Positions 51,413 through 64,000 of a stretch of 64,000 nt of DNA are shown piece after piece; position 1 is the first letter of the stretch, and every line of letters starts with the position of its first letter. The notes under the pieces are model-generated. The model had not been told where the DNA came from. It searched no databases and worked only from the letters and a program-made list of their open reading frames with translations. The stretch comes from Megascapheus bottae (taxonomy: Eukaryota > Chordata > Mammalia > Rodentia > Geomyidae): NCBI GenBank assembly GCA_024803745.1, contig JANJXV010000013.1, forward strand, positions 28,872,001-28,936,000, given 5' to 3'. The position numbers were made by a program, and so were the translations under genes.

Positions 51413-51974
51413 GTTCTAAATCTAGTTTTATAACTAAAGGAAAAGAAAACTTTAGATGCCTATGAAAAAAATTTACGTTCATCTCAATATCATTGTCCTC
51501 TTGTGTATGATCTTTTTATGTTCATAGGATTATCATCTGGACACAACAACCTTAAACAGATTTTGATGGAGTAAACTTAGTGCATCAGGAGAATTAAAGT
51601 AGGAGAGATAAATCTGCCTATGTAATAAGTGTATGTGTGTGTCAATCCTTATCTGTATAATATGTGTACAAATACATAAAAATATATACTAGTTGAAACT
51701 CTGACTTGAAATGTTCCAAATCTAATACTTTCTTTAGCAAAAAGAATGAATGCTAAAATTGGAAACCTTACACCTAAATTGACATAGAAAGGATTCAAAT
51801 AAAAATGCAGATTCACTGAAAGTAAAGTAAGCTTCAGTTATTCTGTATAAGTGATATACAAAACATAAGGAGATTTCTTTTTGGTTTGGGCTTGGTATCA
51901 CTCAACATATATCATTATTTATCTACAAACATTCTTAAATTTGAGGAAAAAATTGAGATCTGAAGACACTTTAA

Positions 51975-53135
51975 TTGTCAGTATAATGTATAGAGGGGTT
52001 ACAGTTACATTTGTCAGGAAGTAGGTACATTACTTCTCCCAGGCTGATACCTCATCTTATCTTTTTGTTCCCATTTCCCTCTTCCCATCCCCTTCCAATC
52101 ATCTTGTTTCCCCCTTCCCTTCACTAAAAAGGTATATACAATATACTAGTTAACAAAGTCAGATACAAAATGCAATGAATCTTATCAGTGTTTGCCCTTT
52201 CAATACACTCACACTCTTCGACCCACCTTTTTGTTTTCTTTACTTTATACTTTATACTTGGAATTATTGACTGCAATTTCCTCCTTTCTCCCCTTCACTC
52301 CTCTCTCTATCTGGGTAATTTTGACCCCACACACTCTCTTGCAAGGATCCATGTACTGGCGCTTATTTTGTTGGTCTTTGACTTTATCTTTGTAAAGAAT
52401 TTCATCACTTGAGTTCTCCCTAGAGTCTACCATATTTCAGTAAGTAGGTTTTTGTTTGTTTGATTTTTGCTTCGTATTTCCTCCCCTGCTAGGCTTGAAC
52501 TCAGGGTTTATGCACTGTCCCTGAGCCTCTTTTTGTTCAAGACTAACGCTGTACCACCTGAGCCCCAGTGCCACCTCCAGCTTTTTTGAGTCTCAGGTGG
52601 ACTTTTCTGCCCCGATTGGCTTTAAACATCCATTCCTAGATCTCAGCCTCCCTAGGAGCTAGGATTAGAGTTGTGAGCCGTGGGTGCTCAGTTAATACAT
52701 TTGTCACCACTTGCATACCACCCAACATGTTTATGGATCTATAGGCAAACCCTAGCTTTCACAAATGGTGGAAGCCATGGAATCTTTGTCTCTTTGGGTT
52801 TGATTTACTTTACTTAATATAATATTTTTAAAGTTTTTTTTTTAATTTTCTTAAACATGGTTAATGGGCGTATGAAGAAATGCTCAGTGTCTCTGGCCAT
52901 GAAGGAAATGCAAATCAAAATGAGATTGAATTTCTACTTCACCCCAACTCGAATGGCCATTATGGAGAAGCTAACAATAGCTGCTAGCAGATGTGGCCAA
53001 AAGGTTATGCTACTACACTATTGGTGAAAATGTAAGCTTGTTGAACCAGTCTGCAAAATAGTATGGAGGTTCCTGAAAAGACTAAAACGTAGAGCTACCC
53101 TATAACCCACCAATACTACTACTGACTATTTTCAT
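51975..53135 (-). mobile_element. Older L1 3' fragment with inverted 5' part, interrupted by a SINE
   Basis: From about 51975 to 52840 minus-strand L1 3' UTR sequence is visible (GGGGTTACAGTTACATTTGT at 51997; a TCTCTTTGGGTTTG block near 52789). A minus-strand SINE interrupts it at about 52462-52695. From about 52852 to 53135 the sequence switches to plus-strand L1 ORF2 C-terminus (AAGGAAATGCAAATCAAAAT at 52902 onward). This looks like a second 5'-inverted L1, with the ORF2 end lost at the junction. No clear target duplication was found, which fits an older copy. The part at 52176-52440 is only presumed to be L1. Confidence 0.65.
52462..52695 (-). mobile_element. B1-ID dimeric SINE inserted in L1 sequence
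   Basis: GGCTTGAACTCAGGGTTTAT GCACTGTCCCTGAGCCTC begins the antisense ID-like part. CTCCCTAGGAGCTAGGATTA GAGTTGTGAG is the antisense B1 head. It lies between two minus-strand L1 3' UTR segments. Confidence 0.85.
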
Positions 53136-53779
53136 GGAAGCAGTAGAATTTGAATCAATCAGACCTGGTACACACAGACAGAAATTTATGGAAGTGACTG
53201 AAGTAATATCAAAATTGGAAAAAATATGTAATCTGGGTCAATGACCAGACCAATCTGGTTGATGTATAGAGTTTCTGGGAATAAATTTTAGTAGGTTACC
53301 CAGTGAGACTGATATGGCTCACTGCTATAACTCTGAAGTACTTAAGTGAGTTTTATAGGTGGTGAGTTGAAAAAATGAGAATATGAAATTTATAAAAATA
53401 AGTCTGATGGGGATAGGAAGATTAGGTTTGGCTTTTTAGATTTGCTTAAACATGGCCCATTAATGTGTATAGGATAAAGTTATAGATATTTGAAAAGGGA
53501 CCAAAAGATAGTGACTAGAAACTAATGATGAGCCGGTGGTACATTTGCCAGAAAAAAAAGTAGAGAATAATCAAAACTACTACCTAGGTTTTAGTTTTGG
53601 GAAAAAAAAGGATGAAAATGATGGTGGTAGATATTCTTACTATCATAATATATACATAGAAATAATGGCTCTTTTTCATAATATAGGAACAGACTTTAAT
53701 AATTGCTAAAATCCCCAAGGGTGTCATTAAAATTCTAAATTGAATTTTATTTAATTCATTGTGTTTCTTTTGCTTCAGT

Positions 53780-53965
53780 TTCTAACAAATATTTAAAGTT
53801 TACTATGTGCCTTTCAGTATTCCAAAGCTTCACATACAAACTCATGGGTTTATGCAAACTTTAACATGCAGACTGTTGCTATGTTATTTCATAGATGAAG
53901 TTAAGCACTTGATGTCACACAATTAGAAAAAAAAACCTAGGATTAAGCCCTGGTAATCAAACCCC
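53780..53965 (+). repeat. L2/MIR-class ancient repeat
   Basis: TTTACTATGTGCCTTTCAGT, then TTCATAGATGAAGTTAAGCA and TGATGTCACACAATTAG, follow the order of the L2 3' end (ACTATGTGCCAGGCAC ... ACAGATGAGGAAACTG ... GGTCACACAGCTAG). Diverged. Confidence 0.55.
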
Positions 53966-54359
53966 AAATGTCATGTGTATCTCACCCTTCTCTGCTGCCG
54001 TATGGGGAAGGACATGCCAGTTTTAGTGATATGTATAATTATTTGCATTACTATTTTTATTCCTAGTAATAATTTAGGTGCTAGAAATAAAGTGGTTCCT
54101 CATGAAACTTGCAGACAGAAGGTGTGCCTGAAGGAATATAGTAGTGGAAACTCCTGAAAAACACTATTCATTGATGAAAAGGAAATATGAGAGGTGGTAT
54201 TTTGGATGATCCTTCACCTGGGAACTGAAGTTAAAAAATTGTGAGAAAGCCAGTTACACGTAAGGACCATGTGGTGGCAAATAGCATGAAGAGAATACAG
54301 GATAAGAACAAAACTAAGTGGGATTGTAAGAGATGGGGAAAGGCTATATAAGAAGTGAA

Positions 54360-54535
54360 AAGGGGGAGAGAGGAGGAATAAAGATGTAGAAAAAGGGAGG
54401 GAGGGAAAATAGAGATAAGAAAGCGATAGAGAGAGTGGGAAAGACAGAGAGAAGAGAGACAGAGAGAGAAAGAGATAAAGACAGACAGGCAGTCAGAGAG
54501 ACAGAGAAAGACAGCCAGAGAGAGGGGAAACAAAA
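54360..54535. repeat. GA-rich low-complexity tract
   Basis: Imperfect purine-rich sequence with many AGAGAGA and GACAGA units; no perfect repeat longer than about 15 bp. Confidence 0.8.
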
Positions 54536-55261
54536 AAGATTGCCTTGGAAAGTCCAGGGTTTGATTCAGATAAATATACAACAAAGTAATAAGAAAAACC
54601 ACATTGAGAAAAGCAATTTATAATTAAATTACTAACAAATATAGAGATTTTTCTCTTACAAACTCTTATATGTGTATATACATATGTGAGTTTATAATAA
54701 TTTCAGAGATTATATAATTAAGGTGCTTCTTTCACTGAGAGATTTGATATGTGTCAGTAAAGGTATTAATGTTAGTAAAGCCATAATCTAAGATCTCTAC
54801 TATGTACTTTCCAGAATATCTTATTTAATTTTTAATATGCATTGTATATATTAGACTTGCAGTTGAAAAAAAGATTAAATAGATTAAATACCTCATCTTG
54901 GCCACCATTAATCAGTTGACAGGCACTTACAACATGCCTTAAAATAATTCTTCAATATGATGGAAGTTCACAAAAACAGCAACAAAAATATCAACATATC
55001 TTTTTTTTAAAGTGCTTAGAAATTTGCTTATCATGAAGCTTCATTTGGTTTCCTGGAATTCATCAATAAAATAATTTAAATTTCTCAAAACTTATTTTCT
55101 TTTTCTGGTATTTTACACAAGAAGCACCTATCACTAAAACATTACAAGTAATGACTCTGAATCCAAATCTTGTGGCTAATAATTACAAATTATTATACCT
55201 TAGAAGATAATTACAATTATTACACCTGAGAAGATGCAAAATATATGTTAGAAATGAATAA

Positions 55262-55271
55262 CCAAATATAT

Positions 55272-55303
<32 letters not shown>
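55262..55303. repeat. (GT)n microsatellite
   Basis: An alternating TGTG tract of about 40 bp. Confidence 0.9.
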
Positions 55304-56919
55304 ATTTTAAGGTTACTTTTCTTGTAACTGTGTGCTATACTGTATAACTGTTTCCTACACTGTGTGTTCAACCTACTACTGAAGTCCTTCTTGAATGCTT
55401 CCAACGTTTAGTAATTATGCAGAAAGCTGCTATGAACCTTCTGGGCAGGTATTTCAGTAGATGAAAGTTTTTAACTCATTTATGACATAATGTTTATGGT
55501 TCATCTCATCATTGGACTCTGAGATTTGATATCTGTATCTGACCTTCATTTGTTACATCATTTCCTATTTACATAAGAGATTATTCCAGTGATTCAAAGT
55601 GCTTCACATCTTGTCTAGCATGTTTGTTTAAATGATTTTTTCCAAGCTTTCAAAGTCAGTATATCAAATGTTTACTGTAAAAAACGTTTTTCCTACTTCT
55701 TTTTTATTATATGAATATAGTTATACTATAGTATGAAAATTACAGCAAAATGTTTATGCGTGTTAAGATCTTTAAGGTGTAGAGTTTATCTTGGAAAGGC
55801 AGTGAGGTGAGTCCGTTTGGAATTCCAGCTTCATTCTTTCAGTTATTACTATACTAAATCATAGCTGAGCCATGGGGTTCTATGATTTCCCATGTTACAA
55901 TACCAGAGAAATCTTTTTTTTAACTCTTCTTTAAGTATCCTCTACAATTTTGATCTTAGAGGATGTATATTATCCTTTACAGACCCACTTGGTTATTTAT
56001 ATTTAGACACATTGATACTATGAATGTTCAATGAGATGATTTTAGTGAAAGAGATTACTTTTCAATAAAATGTGTTGTGAAACTAAAAGCGGCAAGGGAA
56101 TACAGATGGAGGCTGTGAATTCTATCATGGAAAGAGTGAGTTTATTGCCTGCATATTTGAACAGTACATTCTATATACCCTTTGGAGAAGCAGAGATATT
56201 ACTTTTTGGCAGACACCATGTCTTCTTCTGTTTTATATCTGAAATGTCTACTGCATGTAATTGAGTGGAGTGCGTCTTAAACTTTAGTGAAGAATGCATT
56301 ATTTAAGTTCCTAGTATTTAGCTTTCACCTCACTATCTCCAAAAATATGCCATATACCCAGTCTTTTTCCTAGATGAAATAGGGGACAGGGTAAGACATA
56401 ATACTTTGTTTTAATTCTGCTCAGCCAAAAATGGAGGAAATAAATCAAATGTCAGCAACTATTGAATTCAAGGCATTGTGTAGTTTTCATGGAGTAGTGA
56501 AAAAGACTATGCAAGTGAGACTGAATGGTTTAATTTGAACTATGTATATACTCAAGTTTTTCACCTGAAAAATGGTGGTAGGACTATTCACCACACTCCT
56601 AATATTGTGCTTTGAGAACAAAAGAGGATAAACCACAGAAGTTAACTGTAGTATGCCTAGAGAGAATGGAAGGATGTCTCTGTATGAATTTCTCTATCCC
56701 AACTAGACTGTAAGTTTGAGAAATCAAGGCAGTACATCCTTTAAATAAAACCCTCTATCTGTGCCACAGAGCACTGCACTTTGTACAGGTTATTCTATAG
56801 AAATTATAAATAGATTGGTCATTATTGCTCTACTAGGAGAATCCTGTGTTGAATTCTTCATCCTATAAATAAAATCTTGGTAAGTAATGAGTACAATTGC
56901 CCATCTCAAACACAACACA

Positions 56920-57112
56920 CAGGGCTGGGAATTTGGCCTGCTGGTAAGAATGCTTGTCTAGCATGCACGAAAACCTGGGTTCAATTCGTCAGTACCACAT
57001 ATTATAGAAAAAGACAAAAGAGATGTCGTGGCTCAAGTAAAAGAGCCCCAGCCTCGAGAAAGCCCAAGAACAGTGTTCAGCCCTGAGTTCAAGCCCCAGA
57101 ACAGGCAAAAAA
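56920..57112 (+). mobile_element. Dimeric ID-like SINE, full-length
   Basis: GGGCTGGGAATTTGGCCTGC begins unit 1, with B-box-like GGGTTCAATTCGTC. Unit 2 contains TGGCTCAAGTAAAAGAGCCC and ends CTGAGTTCAAGCCCCAGAAC. Confidence 0.9.
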
Positions 57113-58373
57113 TAATCAATTACAATACACAACAGAAACTACAGATTTTAAGGGGAATTAGAGACATGGAAATGATGCTATGGTTTGGGAAGAGAATTTA
57201 ACATGTGGTCAAACATCCCATTTCATAAAACCAAATGACTATGCTTTTCCTCATTACCTGTGTGAAATCTAACAGAATAGTATTATCTACATATTATCTA
57301 CATGTGAGTATTAAAACTGACATTGATTGGAATAAAATGAAAGTAAAGTAAATTACTTATCCAGTCACACTCAGGACAGTGCCCTTCTTCTATCAGTGTT
57401 TAAAATATTAGCTACAACCTTTCCAGCATTGCTGAAAACTATTCTGGAAGAATACACTTATATGAACGGGAAAGATAAGGAGAGTTGAATTATTTTCCCA
57501 TGTTTTATTGAACTTTATACTCAAAATGGAAAATAGTCTATGAGAAAAGGAAATCACACATAATTTAATGTGGTCATTTTTTGTTGCTTGTTTTGAGGAC
57601 AATGACAACATATAATCTTGGTTGAACACTTATTACTACAATTGAATTATATGATTTAATTTTTAGTTACATAGAAAATGAGGTATATATGCATTCTATG
57701 TGTATTCTATAAAAATGCTAAGACATGGCCTTTAATTAAGTTGCCAAAAGAAAGTGCCTACAGCATAGATACTGTAGCTTATATGAGGTCCAATAATTGC
57801 ACTCTAAATCTCAAATCACCTTTCAGTCGAAAAGTGACTAATGTGGGAGGCTATGGATTGGACGAAGGCCATTAAAATCTAATTTAAATTAGTTATTTTT
57901 ATTGCAGAGAACTTTAGGTATTGCCTAAAGGAAGTGAGAAAGATGCTTTGAAGCATATAAGCATTCTCTTTAGATGATTCAGCAAACCAATGAGCATTTA
58001 GAGGCTACAAGTGCATATCTTTGCTAATATCATTGCGAGGTACACAGATCAAACAGATTGTGTAGTGGGGAGGGTGATTTACAGTAGTAAGACATTCTTC
58101 TGAGTGATTTAATCTAAATGTCTATTGGGCGTCATTCACCTCCAGTCATTCTGTTTATCATCCTGTTCAGTAAATAACAAAAATGTTTGAAAGGCGATGT
58201 TTAAAATTTTCAGCTCTGGTTCCTTAATTTATAGAATACATTTAGGCACAGCTGCATCATAAACTTATGAATTTTGAAGGTTTTTGAGGATAATACAGAA
58301 TATGTGGTTGTGCAGGAAGTTAATGAGGTATTAATTATGGCTGTGCTATACATGAGAAAATTATGACACTTTG

Positions 58374-58398
58374 CTATATATATATATATATATATATA
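58374..58398. repeat. (TA)n microsatellite
   Basis: Twelve TA units. Confidence 0.9.
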
Positions 58399-59380
58399 GT
58401 TTGTACAATGGCAGTGCCTAACAACGCACATGTCTGCATAAATACTTGTACATTCATGCAAAAGATTTAATTATGTCTATCCTAATCAATTAGATTGCAG
58501 CGAAGAGATGTTGGCGATTAGACAAATAATGTTTGAGTGAGATAGCGGTGGGATATTTTTCTCATAACCATACTGTGTGTGAAATCCAGTAATAGTTTAT
58601 ATCAATAACATTCCAATGCTCTATCCATGTAGGACCCTGCCTTATCTTTAATAACTATTTGTGTAAATGAGCTCAGTATTCTACAACATTCATGTATTTG
58701 TATTTGATCACATGTATTTGATCACAGTGAATAAAAAGAAGCACCCGGTCTTTGAATATAATAACAAAGTGATTTTATTCCATCTCTTTGCTCTTTGAGA
58801 TAAAAGTCTGTGTAGCTCAGATTATCCAATTACTGGCTCTGGTTTTTTTTTTTACAACATATAGAAACATTTTCTATGGCTTCATGCTATGCTCTGGAAA
58901 CTGGCTCTACACTCCTAAAGAAAGAAAATGGCATCAGTATGGTGCCAATGGAGATATTCTGGCTAAAAGATGTATGGATGCCTAGTCGTATCAGCCTCTG
59001 TCTAGGTTCCCATACACCCCTGACCTAAACATTTTTATATCTTCACAGTGAAATGATGTAGAATGTAACTAGTAAATATCAGGATCACCAAGAAGAGTTT
59101 AGACAAGAATTATATTCCTATTATATAGTATAGCTATATACTATGGTGAAAAGGGAAAGAATCTAGCAGAAAGAATGCACAAAGTCATTTTCAAGCTTAT
59201 TTTAATGTCTTTATTTATTGGTATCAATATGAAAACTACTCTGTTGCTCTCTTTTCACTTTATTATCTGTATAGTTATGCATTTTATCATATATACATAA
59301 ATACTGGATTATATCATTTACTGATTTTATTTCTGTGTTGTGGTTTGTTTCACAAATGTAAAATGTACAAATGTAAAAAT

Positions 59381-59570
59381 ATTTGGCCTAGTGGAAGAGT
59401 GCTTCTCTAGCAGGCATGAAGACCCGGGTTCAATTTCTCCATATCACATACACAGCAAAAGGCAGAAATGATGTTGTAGCTCAAGTGGTAGAGATCTAGC
59501 CTTGAGAAAGACCAAGGACATTGCTCAGGCCCCGAGTTCAAGCCCCAGGACTAGCAATATGAAAAAAGTA
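59381..59570 (+). mobile_element. Dimeric ID-like SINE close to a GAS2 exon
   Basis: ATTTGGCCTAGTGGAAGAGT begins a slightly 5'-truncated unit 1. Unit 2 has GTAGCTCAAGTGGTAGAGAT and ends CCGAGTTCAAGCCCCAGGAC. It lies about 330 bp upstream of the exon at 59899, in the same orientation as GAS2. Confidence 0.9.
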
Positions 59571-59880
59571 CTTTGTGACCATACAAGTAGAAAAACTACA
59601 TGAAATAATAAGCAAAAATAAATAAATAAAAGAAACAGTCAATTAAAGTCTATAAAGAGCTTTATGTATGTTTACTAGTAAGAATATAATAGGAAAGGAT
59701 ATGAGCTTCTATGCACAGATTTTCAGTGTCTCAATGCCCAGAAAGTCTCATTAATGTAATATTTCTTTTCTATAATTCTCGCAAGCCTATTTATTGTCAT
59801 GTTCTTTCCAAAGCATTCTGTTGACACATAAATATTTTTTGGCATGTCACTCTGACAACTTTGCCAGCTATTCCAAGTGA

Positions 59881-60066
<186 letters not shown>

Positions 60067-61363
60067 TGATGAAATACTGAAATTGGTTTGTATATTGATG
60101 TAGTCATCAAGAGATTTTCTTTTATAGTTTGGTGTGGTATCACGACACAGATTTTTAAGAAAGCGTAGAAGTAATAGTCTTTTTCAAGCTAAAGAGAAGA
60201 GACAGTAAGGTAAACTTGGTGAATATTTGGAAAACATCAGATTAAATGTTATTGCCAGGCTGTAATCTGAATTAGAAGGGAAACATTGTAAAATGCAACC
60301 CTGAGAACCCTGTTTCTTTTCATCTCTATGAAAGATCTCTATACAAAGTTTTGTCTTTCTTCAACTTTGTCTCTTGAAACTGAGGTTTGCTAGTTTACAG
60401 ATTCATTTGTTTTTATATGAAATTATTATATCAACACTGAAGATGATTAAATGAGCAATATTCTACTCAGACTGTTTTGCTTTGTTTTGTTTACATATTA
60501 ATTTCGGCAGATCCATTTTTAGACCATATAAAGAGGTTTTATACTTCCTTTGAAGAACATATATATTAGTCTATTTACTATTTCAACACTACTCAATACA
60601 TTGGCATTAAAGTTTAAATTTCTTCTATAAGGTCCAGTGAAGTATAATGCTAATAACACTGGAGGTAAATCCAATTTTAGTGAAATTGAGCAAATTTATG
60701 AAATGAAACATCTAATGGGAAAGCTGATTTTGGTTATTCTTCCTTAGGCTTAAAAATCAAGTTTCAAAATCATATGATATTGTAAATTAACATTCAAGTA
60801 AACTGAATATTCTTTGGAATAAACAAGCATACAAATTGTCACTTACACAGACAAAAATACCTTTGTCCCTGAACTTCACTAAACTGTATTGCTCTGCAGA
60901 ACACAAAATAATTGAGGATAATAGCCAAATTATTTATGACTAAGGTAATTTTTATAACTCTTCTAAGAAATGGTGTTATGATATAGAAAAGATTGCCAGT
61001 ACATTTTTGGAGAATTCTCCCAGCACTGAAGGAAATAACAAGACATGACCTGAAACAAAAGATGAACAAGAATATTGCCACTGTAGGTCGTCATGTACAG
61101 AAGAGAGCTGCTCAGTGCTCCTCAAAGAAGTGAACATTATCTTTTCCATTTCTCACATCAAAGTAAATGAAATTTGCTAGAAGATGTGAGTATATATGTA
61201 GATGATATCTCTTTTTTAGTCTACGTCATTTTTATGAGTAGCTGTTAGTGTTTAGGTTTATAGGAAACCATGTGAATGGAAGCTTATAGGAAGGGATCCA
61301 AGTATAAATGCATGTATTTATATACATATAGAAGCCCATCACAGACCTAGTAATTATTCATGT

Positions 61364-61369
<6 letters not shown>

Positions 61370-61406
<37 letters not shown>
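61370..61406. repeat. (CA)n microsatellite
   Basis: About eighteen CA units. Confidence 0.93.
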
Positions 61407-61409
<3 letters not shown>

Positions 61410-61994
61410 CTACAAAATTAAGTCTTAATCACAAAGAATGCACTCCACATAATCTCTAGACGTGCAGGTAACACTATTATCTAAAAATTTTGGAGTCAAC
61501 CGAATTGCCAAACAAGTTATTACTGAAATGTTATTTATGAATGTGCAATAAATCTTTTCATTAAAGAAGCATTTTTATTCATATTTATAAGCCAACTTGA
61601 TTACACTTGTAAGTACTATATTTTCTTACACTCTGTTGTTTCTAGAATAAATACAACTTTCAGAAAGCATCAAAGAAGAATTAACTTAATATTAAATTTG
61701 CTCTTCGGAAAATATCGCAATGGTCAATGTCTTAGTGTGGTTATTATACAATATGGGCATTTCTATCTTTTAAAAGACCAATTCAAGCAATAATCAATAT
61801 ATTTCATTCAGGAACTTAATGCCTAAACAACTTTCATGCTTGCATTGTTAAGGGAATACAAACATTAGAATATATAATTATATCAAGAAAATTTGAGATG
61901 ATAAACTTTCTCAATGTGTTTGAAAATCAGATATAAAAAGAAAAATCAATGGTAATTTATAAATATATAACATTATCCAAGTATTTTGTTCTGT

Positions 61995-62110
61995 GAACTA
62001 GTGGATTACAGCTGTAATCCTAGCTACTCAGGAGATTGAGATTCAGAGGATCATTATTTGAGGCCAACCTGAACAGAAAAATTTGCTAGACAAAATTAGA
62101 TCTGGAAGTA
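61995..62110 (+). mobile_element. B1-like SINE head
   Basis: GGATTACAGCTGTAATCCTA GCTACTCAGGAGATTGAGAT is a B1 head. An ID-like tail is not clear before the (TC)n tract. Confidence 0.7.
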
Positions 62111-62148
62111 GCATTAAGTGTAGAGTCTCTGTCTCTGTCTCCAACTCT

Positions 62149-62150
<2 letters not shown>

Positions 62151-62228
<78 letters not shown>
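62151..62228. repeat. (TC)n microsatellite
   Basis: About 78 bp of TC repeats with one TTTC interruption near 62200. Confidence 0.95.
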
Positions 62229-62234
<6 letters not shown>

Positions 62235-62290
62235 CATATACTAATCTATTAGTTTATAACTTGAAGTTAAAATGCATTTAAGAAGATGTA

Positions 62291-62356
62291 TTAGGAAGTA
62301 GAACTGTGGCTAAACGTGGTAGAGCAATAGCCTTGAACAATTCCCACGACTGCCGA
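62291..62356 (+). mobile_element. ID-like SINE unit with GAAA tail
   Basis: TAGAACTGTGGCTAAACGTG GTAGAGCAATAGCCTTGAAC is the second ID-like unit of the family. CACGACTGCC leads straight into the (GAAA)n tract. It may belong with the B1 head at 61995, split by the (TC)n expansion. Confidence 0.65.
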
Positions 62357-62425
62357 AAGAAAGAAAGAAAGACAGAAAGAAAGAAAGAAAGAATAGAAAA
62401 GAAAGAAAGGAGAAGAAAGAAATAT
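62357..62425. repeat. (GAAA)n microsatellite
   Basis: GAAA repeats with AGAC and TAGAAA interruptions, continuous with the ID-like SINE tail before it. Confidence 0.88.
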
Positions 62426-62878
62426 AATAAAACTAAGTTTACAAGTTTTCTTTAATTTGGAACTCATATTATCTTTAATCTTTTGAGTACCAAAGTAAGG
62501 CAAACAGACACAGGCTTTCTATATTTTTTTTCTCCATTAAAATAAATTTGAAATATTGGCAGCTCTGAACTGGACGTGAAGAAATATATAAATGTTCCTG
62601 GTGATACAGCAAAAGGGGACCAGTATGATCTCATTGATTTTAGAATTAGTGAAAGGAAAGGAGACAGCTGTGCCCATAGATGTTAATGATAATCAAGAAA
62701 AGGAACAAGAGAAATTCCATTTCCCTCTCTCCCTCCCTGCAGTGAGTGAGGATGTGATTGGGTTGCAGGCTTTTGCCTCTTCAGTTACAGAATTGACTTT
62801 CCTGCCACAATAACATCACCTATTCCACTTGATGTCTTTTCACTCTTCAGTTTGGAAAGGAAATTTAGGGAAAGAATC

Positions 62879-62879
62879 A

Positions 62880-62940
<61 letters not shown>

Positions 62941-62995
62941 TCCTTCGTTTATTCTTTCTTTCTTTCTTTCTTCTTCTTCTTTTCTTTTTTCCCAC
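62879..62995. repeat. (TTTC)n microsatellite
   Basis: About fifteen perfect TTTC units followed by variant TTCG/TTCT units. Open frames on both strands through it (Phe/Ser-rich and Glu/Arg/Lys-rich) are artefacts. Confidence 0.95.
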
Positions 62996-63125
62996 CTCAT
63001 TTCAGTGACACCCAAGATGAAGAGCATCTTTTGTCTGCTCGTGTGCTTTTGAACACCAAATAAAATGAAAAGAGACCCTGGTGAGGGGGAAAAGTGTGTT
63101 TGCATGATAATGTAGATCACTGTGC

Positions 63126-63147
63126 TGTGTGTGTGTGTGTGTGTGTA
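63126..63147. repeat. (GT)n microsatellite
   Basis: Eleven GT units. Confidence 0.88.
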
Positions 63148-64000
63148 AGAAGAGGTTTCTGTTTGGGATTGTTTCAAGGTCTTTGAGAGAATAAAGTATC
63201 CTTATCTCTGTGGCAACTGAGAGGCTACCATATCAAAGAAAACAGGGCTTTCTTGAACAATTGTTTGACAGAAGATCTTGATTGACAAACACGTGTCATC
63301 TGTGCTCTTTCCACAACAGCTCATGACAAAGTCTCTGTGGGAGAGGGAAGGTGTGTCAGAGCTAAACTTGGATAGGGCAGTCACTGACTTTTTGATGATT
63401 GGGAGATTACTTCTTGTGCAAGCACGCATATAGGGTATAATGTAAAATTTACCTTCTTTAACATTTGATGAAAGACATTATTTTCTTTTTAGGCCGTACT
63501 AATCAGTAATCTTCCTGCTATTGATGATAATAATTTTCAAATATAAATTTAGAAACTTTAATAATCTCTCACAAGAACATTGGATATTTCCATGTAGCTC
63601 AATGTAGCCTCTAACAAAAAAATCAGAAGTTTGTGATATATTGTCAGCTTGAAATCACTTTTAAATTATATCAGAAAATGGATGCTTTTCTGTGATATTT
63701 TCCTTGGATACTTTAAGGATAAGTTTATTTATTTAGTGATAGTCTTGTTTGTAAGTTTAAATGTAACTTACATGGGAAATTTGGAATCTGTTATGCTACT
63801 CATTTCCTGGAGATTATTTATTTATTGTTTTTGTTCACATACAGGTTACCTGGAGATGGAGGAAAATGGGGTGTGGGAATTTTCTAAAAATACACATTTT
63901 GCTTCCTATTATTGTGATAATATCATCATGTTATAGGATTTGGAGGCCAGTGACTATTCTCCAGCTATTTCTCTGACAAAGACTACCCAGCAAGAAAAGG

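Noticed and set aside
62592..62813. Candidate further GAS2 exon
   Set aside because: The frame (MFLVIQQKGTSMIS...) does not resemble the expected end of the CH domain and lacks matching splice phase.
62785..63177. 130-codon minus-strand frame with Lys/Glu/Arg repeats
   Set aside because: Product of the (TTTC)n microsatellite and the (GT)n tract.

Overview
This window is mammalian, and specifically rodent, nuclear DNA. It is AT-rich and intron-dominated, with long microsatellites, 5'-truncated LINE-1 (L1) copies and many copies of two related SINE types. One type is a 7SL/B1-like head fused to an ID-like (tRNA-derived) tail. The other is a dimer of two ID-like units. From memory this mix resembles the ID-like SINEs of geomyoid rodents (kangaroo rats, pocket mice), but a species cannot be fixed from the sequence alone. 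No bacterial, viral or organellar genes are present.

The only protein-coding gene I can support is GAS2 (growth arrest-specific 2) on the + strand. Three coding exons are visible: the initiator exon (CDS 23507-23651), a second coding exon (33139-33260) and a third (59899-60040). They have canonical AG/GT splice sites and their phases fit (145 + 122 + 142 nt). Together they encode residues 1-136, which is the N-terminus and most of the calponin-homology (CH) domain. The remainder, including the GAR domain, must lie beyond position 64000. The exon starting at 23487 has a splice acceptor upstream of its ATG, so there must be a noncoding first exon further 5'. A short CpG-rich, TATA-less, GC-box-rich block at about 15470-15800 is the best promoter/exon 1 candidate.

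Layout: 1-15400 is probably the upstream intergenic flank, with two L1 3' fragments, SINE fragments and a large (CTTT)n tract. The CpG block follows at 15.5 kb. 15.8-23.5 kb is inferred intron 1, with GATA and GAA microsatellites and one dimeric-ID SINE. 23.65-33.14 kb is the intron between the first two coding exons, with several SINEs, MIR relics and a triple nuclear-receptor half-site. 33.26-59.90 kb is a 26.6 kb intron holding three L1 3' fragments, including one sense-strand copy with a possible 3' transduction, and a nested SINE pair. 60.04-64.0 kb is the start of the next intron, with CA, TC, GAAA and TTTC microsatellites.

I found no novel multigene system. The most useful observations are the retrotransposon structures, which can be read precisely (a twin-primed L1 with a 14-bp target duplication and an L1 with a possible 3' transduction), a perfect triple DR1 motif, and the putative CpG promoter.
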